Source of the DNA: Myxocyprinus asiaticus
Lineage: Eukaryota > Chordata > Actinopteri > Cypriniformes > Catostomidae
Reading direction: 5' to 3'
Length of the DNA stretch: 64,000 nucleotides
NCBI RefSeq assembly: GCF_019703515.2
Contig: NC_059393.1
Span: 11,922,001-11,986,000 of the forward strand
In this document: piece by piece, positions 57,312-64,000 of the stretch
Layout: every line of letters begins with the position of its first letter
Position numbering within the stretch: the first letter of the stretch is position 1
Notes under the pieces: model-generated
Told to the model about the DNA's origin: nothing
Database searches by the model: none
What the model saw: the letters and a program-made list of their open reading frames with translations, nothing else
Made by a program: the position numbers and the translations under genes

Positions 57312-58029
57312 TTCAAGGAATAGTTCATCCAAAAATTAAAATTCCATCATCATTTACTCACCCTTATGCCATCCCAGATGTGTATGACGTACTTTCATCT
57401 GCTGAACTCAAATTAAGATTTTTAGAAGAATATTTCAGCTCTTTTGATCCATACAATGCAAGTGAATGGGTACCAAAATTTAGAAGCTCCAAAAATCACA
57501 CAAGTCAGCATAAAACTATCCATAAGACTCCAGTGGTTAAATCAATATCTTCAGAAGCGATATGATGGGTGTGGGTGAGAAACAGATCAATATTTAAGTC
57601 ATTTTTCTTACTATAAATTCTCCTCGCTGCTCAGTCAATCTCCACTTTAACGTTCACTTTCACTTTGTTTTTGGTGACCCATATTCTTCATATTGCCCCC
57701 TACTGGGCAATGAGGAGAATTTCTAGCAAAACAAATATTAGACTCAAATATTGATGTTTCTCACCCACGCCTATCATATCACTTCCGAAGATATGGATTA
57801 AAACACTGGAGTCATATGGATTACTTTTATGATGCTTTTTTGTGCTTTTTGGAGCGTCAAAATTCTGGCACCCATTCACTTGCATTGTATGAACCCACAG
57901 AGCTGAAATATTCTTCTAAAAATCTTAATTTGTGTTTTGCAGAAGAAAGAAAGTCATACACAGTTGGGATGGCATGAGGGTAAGTAAATGAAGAGAGAAT
58001 TTTCATTTTTGGGTGAACTATCCCTTTAA
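57312..58029. mobile_element. Intact TTAA-type MITE with inverted arms
   Basis: Left end TTCAAGGAATAGTTCATCCA and right end TTTGGGTGAACTATCCCTTTAA (first 20 given by complement TTAAAGGGATAGTTCACCCA) are inverted repeats. The two halves are themselves largely complementary (ATGCCATCCCAGATGTGTAT versus ACACAGTTGGGATGGCAT), so it could fold into a long hairpin. Uninterrupted relative of 8757-12672. Confidence 0.8.
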
Positions 58030-59096
58030 GGCCACACCTTCTCATGAAGGTATAAATGGTACATCTCGACAACATATCTAGAGACTAAATAACAACAGTT
58101 ATCTTAAAAATACATGCATATTATAATTGTCTTCCTAACTTGGGTAACATAGTGTTTCCATGACCCTTTAAGCATCGTTGTTTTACTCAGTGACTGACAA
58201 AGAGAGTTGCTCTTTAATTTTACATTTACTAATGTTTAATGAAAGGAGTGTTAATTGGTGCTTAATTTTTAAAACTAATCATTGGATTTTCATTAAAACA
58301 TGCAATAAGTAAACCAAAAGTAGTCAGATTAGATTACCGAAAAAACTTAAATCATAAAGATTATGTTACTGATTACAATTTGTGTCGCAAAAGAGATAAG
58401 AATCAAATAACCCATACCAGAGGAAATGATAACCTTTATATCTATGTTTTTTTTGTTTTGGTTTTTTTTTCTTAAAATACATCCACCATTCATACATAAA
58501 ACATTAACACTAAAATCCTGCCCAGGACTGGCAAATATTAACTTTTAAGAACTTTGTTCGATGAGTTTCAGAGTCAGCCTTCTAGCTTGTGGAAAATGTT
58601 TCTTTTTGTATGCTTTTGGAAAAAGAGTACAACAGAGTGCAGTGGAAAAACTTGTTTAAAGCATTTCTTTAAAGTTCATTCGAATGAATTACACACAATT
58701 GCCAAAGGTAATTCTCTTTTCTTGCTGCTAATAATCATTCTGCATGAAAGCATTTGTTTCTAGACTGCAGCAGTGCAAATTGCACCATACCAGACTTTAC
58801 CAAGAATCAACAAGTGCTCACTAGTGAGAGCAGTGTAAGGATTTAGTAAACCTTAAACCTAAGTATTAACTTGTCCTGCATCATTTGTGCCAAGGGCATT
58901 AATGATACCTCAAATTGTGAGGCTGGTTGAGGAGAGGTGTTCTGTGACTTATCTAGCAAATTTTTATGATGATACATGCAAAAATCTCAAGCTATATCTC
59001 AGGAACAATATATCATAGGAGACATAATAATAATAGCCTAATAATACAAAGAATTAAACAAATATAAGAGATTGGATGTCCTTGTTTTGTCTTCAG
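58030..59096 (+). other. Intron-like DNA upstream of the second terminal exon pair
   Basis: Bases 58855-58945 match 26005-26120, and 58510-58550 match the phrase near 12770 and 29130, marking duplicated intron. An ORF at 58554-58763 has no CCP cysteine pattern and no close relative in the window. Confidence 0.5.
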
Positions 59097-59282
59097 GAAA
59101 ATTTCAATGTGGGCGACCACCAAGCATGAGCCATGAGAATGCAGATACAAAAGAAATGACAAAGAATGAATACAATTCAGGAGAGAATGTTGAATACATG
59201 TGCTTTGATAAATACATAATGGATGGTTACCGCTACTTCACCTGTGTGCAAGGTGAATGGAGAGGACATTTTACATGTTTAA
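59097..59282 (+). CDS. Second copy of the factor H CCP19-like exon
   Basis: Acceptor TTGTCTTCAG ends at 59096 and donor GTAAGT starts at 59283; 186 bases, phase 1 to 1, as in 27012-27197. It encodes [44 protein letters not shown] and FTCL. All cysteines are intact. About 13 base differences give eight residue changes against the first copy, several clustered at MDGYRY versus MEGDNN. No intact upstream exons of a second gene are in the window, so it may be an orphan exon or an alternative 3' end. Confidence 0.8.
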
Positions 59283-59469
59283 GTAAGTACTTACATGCCG
59301 CACAATGTATAAAGATGTGTGAGGCTTTTAGACTTTTACTACATTTTATTTTTCTTTGCAATCTTGATATGATCTTGTAGTATTAAGTCATAATTTTGCA
59401 CAGGTTGGGGTGACGGTCATGTAATGGATTTGCATTGTAACACTGAGAGTCACATGTTTTTTGTTTCAG

Positions 59470-59663
59470 AGCCCTGTACAGTGACAGTAGATGAAATGGA
59501 CAAAAGGAATATACAATTGAAGAAGGGTGGAAGGGAAAGAATCTTTGTGCCACACGGGGATTATATCACCTTTGTGTGTCAGTGGTTCAAATATAAAAAA
59601 GGCAACACTCCCTTTAGACAAATGTGTCAAAATGGTGTGATGCCTCTTCCTGAGTGTGAATGA
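59470..59663 (+). CDS. Second copy of the terminal factor H CCP20-like exon
   Basis: Acceptor TTTTGTTTCAG ends at 59469; 194 bases to TGA at 59661-59663. It encodes [39 protein letters not shown] and [13 protein letters not shown]. About seven base differences from 27392-27585 give K-to-R twice, A-to-V and F-to-Y. The frame is open and all cysteines remain. It lacks the usual CCP Trp, as in the first copy. The preceding intron is nearly identical to the first copy over its last 70 bases. Confidence 0.8.
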
Positions 59664-59673
59664 CAGTGTAAAT

Positions 59674-59679
59674 AATAAA
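59674..59679 (+). terminator. Possible polyadenylation signal AATAAA
   Basis: AATAAA lies 10 bases after the stop of the second terminal exon, with another at 59733-59738. The equivalent first signal is altered in the first copy (GAATACATT at the aligned place). Confidence 0.5.
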
Positions 59680-59739
59680 CCACTGAAGCTTCAGTTGCAC
59701 TGACACCAAGCAAAACTAATGGAGCAAGTCAAAATAAAG

Positions 59740-60724
59740 CATTTTTCCCCAATTGACTTTGGTCTCTTTTTGGATTTCTTACTCGTAAAACTAAAGCAAT
59801 GCTAAAAGAAAAATGTTAAGACAATTTAGAAGGAAGGAAAGAAAGACAGTGATCAAGACTTGATTTAGTAAATTCACATTCATAAATATTTTATGAGAGA
59901 TGCAATTTTAATGTATGAAAATTATTAGCATGGTAACATGGGAAATTGACATGTTAATTCTGAATGTTTTTCCACCCAAATTCAGCCTCAATGTGCCGAA
60001 TTTAGGACAAGCACATCCATTCAGTGAATTTCCATGCCTGTAAATTTCCAGCACTGTGCCTTTTATCTCCTGCTATCGTGATACCACATTTGCAAAGAAG
60101 TGAAAGAATGCTCTTTTGATCTCAGCACTGTTAGGGTTAGTATTAGGTTCTTAACTTTTTTCTGTGTTAAAAGACAGTATTCCATTAGATACTCCATAAT
60201 CAGTAGGAGATTTAACAATATTTATTACCTTTGTTGACTGTCCTAAGCCATGGACTGTTATAAAGTTTTACAGCTTAAAATGAAATATTGCGAAATGCTT
60301 CTCTTCCGTTAAAGATCGTGGACCTCTGTGTCAGAAATAAGCATTTCCATTAAGGAACAATATTTGCACACCGGATTTGAATTTCAGGGGCATTTTATGC
60401 TTTTATTATCATTAAAGAGATACAACCTTTTATGTCAAACATTTACATTTAAACAGTCTGCTGACATACATTCTCAATCTGAATAATTATATGTAATAGG
60501 CTATTTTATGTCATAATTTGTAAACCTAGGCCTATAGAATTTGAAGAAATATGTCAGATATTGCAAATAAAACACAGAGGAATTCAATACGGCTGCATTA
60601 TTTTTGCCCCCATAATTTGAATTACAGGGGCATTTTTGTCTCTTTTGGGGGTATTTTTGCCCCCAAACCCCCATTAATTACAGACACTAGTGAACATCTC
60701 ATCAATGCTGAAGATAAGACAATT
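59740..60724 (+). other. Downstream spacer, no gene seen
   Basis: AT-rich. Bases 60600-60680 contain GGGGCATTTTTGTCTC and TTTTTGCCCCCAAACCCCCA, an imperfect inverted arrangement of unknown origin. Confidence 0.4.
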
Positions 60725-61284
60725 AGCCACTTTTCCACCAACTGGTCAAATAGTTTTTAGGACTGCTTTTTTCCCTGGTTTTACTCTTCTGACAAACAGC
60801 AAAGACCATGTCGCAAAAAGGAAAGTAAAGAGAAAAAGGCGAGAGGTTTACCATAATTTGCTGAGGGCTTGTATTTATCACCGGACATGAACATGCAGAA
60901 AGGTAAAAGTTTTCAGACTAGCTAAAAAGGATATTTATTGACAAAGAATTATATGAAAATAGTATATGAGAATATATTGATGTATTTTGAGTTTAAATGA
61001 GCTAGCAATCTACTTTCCTGATGAAAAAGGCATGTAGAAAAATAAATGTCGGCTACAATTAAACCATCATAATAAAATCATGAAGATACACTTAAGTCAC
61101 CACATACTAAAGCCATTCTACCAGCACAGTTGAGCACGGTTGAGCACGGTTATAGCTAACCATGCTGAGAATCCCGGACTGAGAACGATTTAAAATCATA
61201 CCGTTCTGAACCGTGCTCCAGTGGAAATGCTACTGTAACCGTATCATGCTCAGAACCATTCGGCCCAATGGTGGAAAAGCGGCT
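60725..61284. mobile_element. MITE-like element with inverted ends
   Basis: Left end AGCCACTTTTCCACCAACTG and right end, as reverse complement AGCCGCTTTTCCACCATTGG, match over about 18 of 20 bases. The interior has internal inverted words (GAGCACGGTTATAGC, AACCGTGCTCCAGTGG). No target duplication was found, so the class is undecided. Confidence 0.55.
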
Positions 61285-62534
61285 GATGTTGTTGTCCATT
61301 TTCCATAAAAGCCATAACATATGGGTCTAATCTAATATTTTATTCATGATGATGTGAATCTGTAGATAACAGCAGCTTATATGTTTCCCACAACACATGA
61401 TAGACCCCCTATCACTGTAAAAAGTAATTATTGAAAAAAGCTAATAATAATAAAATAAAGGCAACATGACCCATTCAGATTTTTGAGTTCTCTCAATAGC
61501 TTTCCTCAGCTAACTTGAAATTGTTTGTTCACATAACGCAAAATTCTGCCATTAAACTCTTGTCAGACTACTCTCATGTTCAAGTTTTCATATATCATTT
61601 CAAGAAACTTTAATTTGTCACCATTTAATTCTTGGCTTAATCTGATCTTTAAATTGCCTCTGAATAAGAGAATATCTTGCAGACAATACATGCAATAGAC
61701 GGAGATGCACCTCGGCATCAACACTTAACACACAAACTTTAATGAAATTGCATTTTATCCAGCTCATGGGGTTTTTGGAGTCACAGATACTACGAAATGT
61801 GAATTACTTTGCATCCACATGAAAACATGTTAGACCAAGAATATTTCCTCAAATGTTGTCCCAACTAGCCTAACAGAGTTGTCTGAACGAACAATTTTAT
61901 AAGGAACAATGTTGCTGATTTGCAAGTTCCCAGCATGCATTGCAACATGAATAATGAATGTGGTTTGTGTTATAGGCTTATTTTTTTGCTGTTTGCTGAC
62001 TTTATTTATGCTGTTATTGTTGTTTTTTGTTGCCACCGTTAGTCAAATGTTGCGTGGTGATGTAAGGAGCTAGTCTTCTTAATTAATGAGGTTTGTTGAT
62101 TGTCACCATTATAGTGGTCTGTGTGTTAAAGGGTTGAGGTCTATGTCGAACAACTGTATGAACTGTCTTGCCTTGCAAGAAATACCTCTATTCAGAGGCA
62201 AAGTTTGTGGTTCTGAAATGGGGACAAAATGAAAACTCTTGCATTGTGAATTGATAGATGTCTGAACAAGAATTTAGGAGTTCTCTCAACAAGAATTTTT
62301 CCTTTTAGTGAACAAACAAATTCACATTGATCAAACAATGTTAATAAGGACAATTATTAAAACAGTTGTTGAGAGAACTCAAAAATCTTACTGCATTATT
62401 TTGCCTTAATTTTTTAAGTTTGCTCAGCAAATATTTATTTACAGTGAAAAAAGAAAATTAAAAAAATATCAGCTAAAACGTGAATACATGTTTTGAATGT
62501 CATGAATTGTCTGTATTGTTGCATGTTCTACAAA
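61285..62534 (+). other. Spacer resembling the DNA before the 28.9-kb pseudoexon
   Basis: GTGAATCTGTAGATAACAGC near 61355 matches 28765-28785, placing this upstream of the pseudoexon copy as in the first unit, but stretched by about 1 kb of unrelated AT-rich DNA. No ORF with domain features. Confidence 0.45.
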
Positions 62535-62712
62535 AGTGGCATATCAGGAGGAAAGACTCCTATAGTTGGATATCCAGGTATCATTCCACCTTACAAATCT
62601 GGACAAGTCTTATTTTTTCAATGCAATGATGTGAACATGAAGATGTACCGCCAATGAGCAATTGAATGCCAGTCAATTGGAAAACGAGATAGCCCATATC
62701 CACAATGTGAAG
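62535..62712 (+). pseudogene. CCP pseudoexon, second copy, with the shared TGA
   Basis: Aligns with 28889-29080: GGATATCCAGGTATCATTCC, GGACAAGTCTTATTTTTTCA and CCATATCCACAATGTGAAGG. The first Cys codon is lost (GCATATCAGG for ACCTGTCAGG), the acceptor AG is displaced, a deletion follows CAGGAG, the Trp codon of NGKW reads CGA, and TGA occurs at 62655-62657, the same codon as in the first copy. The donor GTATAA is possible. Not functional. Confidence 0.82.
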
Positions 62713-63255
62713 GTATAAATACATACTGCACTGCACATTCATCTGACCCATATGTACATTGATGTGTCCTTAGAAATGCCCTTATAATAAATATATCTCT
62801 GACAGATTGACTAATTAAATTGCTAAATGGATTGCTGTGGACTGTAGGCCAATGTTAGGATTATGTTCAATAATATGGAAATATATTGCCTTCTAAAGCC
62901 ACTTTTTGTCTTATCATAGCTTTACTTGTCTGACACAATAATGTAATGCATTTCAATTATTTGGATTATTTATATAATATAGATTATTTTTATAATTATT
63001 TAAATATAGGCTAACTATTTATAATTATTTGATAATTATATATTATTGTTATTTGTGGGGCTTTCTCAGCAAATATTTATATATATGATCAGTTGTGGTT
63101 AAAAAAAAAAAAAAAAAAATCAATTGACAGCCCTAGTTTCGACCCATGTGTGAAAAATTTAATTCAGCGTTGTGTATAGCTATAACAGTCAAAACATATA
63201 CCTTACATGTAACAGAAGCCAGCTGGTAGATAGTTGTGCAGTATGTGTAAACTTC
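62713..63255 (+). other. AT-rich spacer, no gene seen
   Basis: TA/ATT-rich low-complexity sequence around 62960-63060 and poly-A at 63099-63119. Confidence 0.5.
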
Positions 63256-63400
63256 ACTCCCCTGGCCTCAAGAGGCGCACTAGCGACTGACGCTAGAGGC
63301 CGTAGCCTTTATCCTCCTCGTTAGCGCGCCGCCTCCCATGCCGGAGATATTGGTTCGAACCCAAGCAGGACTGGTTGCAGTGGAACCATGACCCAGATTG
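63256..63400 (+). mobile_element. tRNA-like SINE head
   Basis: GCCGTAGCCTTTATCCTCCT is followed by TTAGCGCGCCGCCTCCCATG and the B box GGTTCGAACCC at tRNA-like spacing, with a GAGGCGCACTAGCGAC lead-in. It lacks a clean acceptor stem and a CCA-side pairing partner, so a SINE-derived pseudo-tRNA is more likely than a working tRNA. Sequence from 63401 to the end shows no gene. Confidence 0.5.
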
Positions 63401-64000
63401 GATATCTCTAAAGCAATGACGCACAGAATTTGCTTTGTAATATCTCACAAAAGTTGTATTTATATTTATTTTATTATTATTTTATTTCTTTATTGCTGTT
63501 GACACAATGTTTTTGCCTTGTCTTTTTCTCTCACCTCATCTTTTGGATCTCTCACTGTCAGGTTTTTAATGCCCACTTCGATTTTAACAAGCCACTTTTC
63601 ACTATTCAAACAAAGATGAAAATATACCGATATATCTAGGCTATACATGTACAGTAAAATGTTAACCATTGGATTTAACTTTAATTCAACTCCGAGCACC
63701 TCCTGAGATGGTCTGAGATTATTTGCAGTGCTCACAATTAAGACATTCTTGCAAACTATTTTCAGAGAGAGAACTATTTCTCACAGAGAGAGAAATTCTT
63801 CATATGCACATTCTGTGAGAAGCGCTCAACAAACACTGAATCAGACATATGCACTGATGGCTTTTCTTTCATCTGTTCTTCAAAATATAAATTGTCACAT
63901 AGTATAATACAGAATCGATCAGTACTAAAGGAAACAGAATTGCATTTAATATTAAATCAATACAGGACGCAGTCTGTAATGTATTTTAGCCAGCACCTCA

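Noticed and set aside
58554..58763. 69-codon ORF upstream of the second terminal exon pair as an extra exon
   Set aside because: No CCP cysteine pattern, no matching splice phase, and it is not conserved in unit A.
63300..63375. Working tRNA gene near the right edge
   Set aside because: The B box is good, but I could not pair a full acceptor stem; it reads better as a SINE head.

Overview
The window is AT-rich, intron-rich animal DNA dominated by fish-type transposable elements: L2-like and L1/Tx1-like LINEs, a DIRS retrotransposon, Gypsy-like LTRs, hAT, Tc1 and Harbinger-like DNA elements, tRNA-derived SINEs, and the short inverted-repeat elements beginning ATAGTTCACCCAAAAAT that are common in carp-like fishes. 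With the complement gene found here, this indicates a teleost genome, most likely a cypriniform. I saw no bacterial genes, no CRISPR array and no convincing free-standing tRNA or rRNA gene.

The host gene is a secreted complement factor H-like (CFHL) protein on the + strand. I assembled eight coding exons by splice sites, reading phase and CCP (sushi) cysteine spacing: 3064-3133 (signal peptide), 13140-13319, 14142-14247 plus 14344-14420 (one CCP split over two exons), 15604-15795, 19507-19698, 27012-27197 and 27392-27585 (with stop). Together they give 1197 nt, an uninterrupted 398-residue protein with a signal peptide and six CCP domains. Every internal CCP boundary is phase 1. The last two domains resemble CCP19-20 of factor H, the pair known to bind C3b/C3d and host-surface glycans.

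The 3' end of the gene has been duplicated. A near copy of the last two exons lies at 59097-59282 and 59470-59663. Decayed CCP exons lie at 25698-25885, 28889-29080 and 62535-62712; the last two share a stop codon at the same place. A third partial copy of the flanking DNA (49.7-50.0 and 55.3-55.9 kb) has been split by an L1/Tx1 LINE.

Layout: 1-1083, 5' end of an LTR retrotransposon on the minus strand; 1.2-2.6 kb, hAT and Tc1 debris and a SINE; 3.06 kb, signal exon; 3.1-13.1 kb, intron 1 with an L2 LINE, an LTR, a small hAT MITE, a SINE and a 3.2-kb hAT inside a MITE; 13.1-19.7 kb, CCP exons 1-4; 19.7-25.7 kb, intron with L2, Tc1, Gypsy, Harbinger-like and solo-LTR insertions; 25.7-29.1 kb, CCP pseudoexons and the terminal exon pair; 29.9-33.3 kb, a LINE-type reverse-transcriptase relic split by a solo LTR; 33.6-38.6 kb, a DIRS element; 39.2-48.8 kb, a repeat family split by a nested Gypsy/SINE/L2 composite; 50.0-55.3 kb, L1/Tx1; 55.3-64.0 kb, MITEs, the second terminal exon pair, a CCP pseudoexon and a tRNA-like SINE head.

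I found no unknown multi-gene system. The most notable biology is the repeat-fractured CFHL cluster. The best-supported structural results are several transposon boundaries fixed by target-site duplications. All family assignments come from reading motifs by eye; no database search was run.
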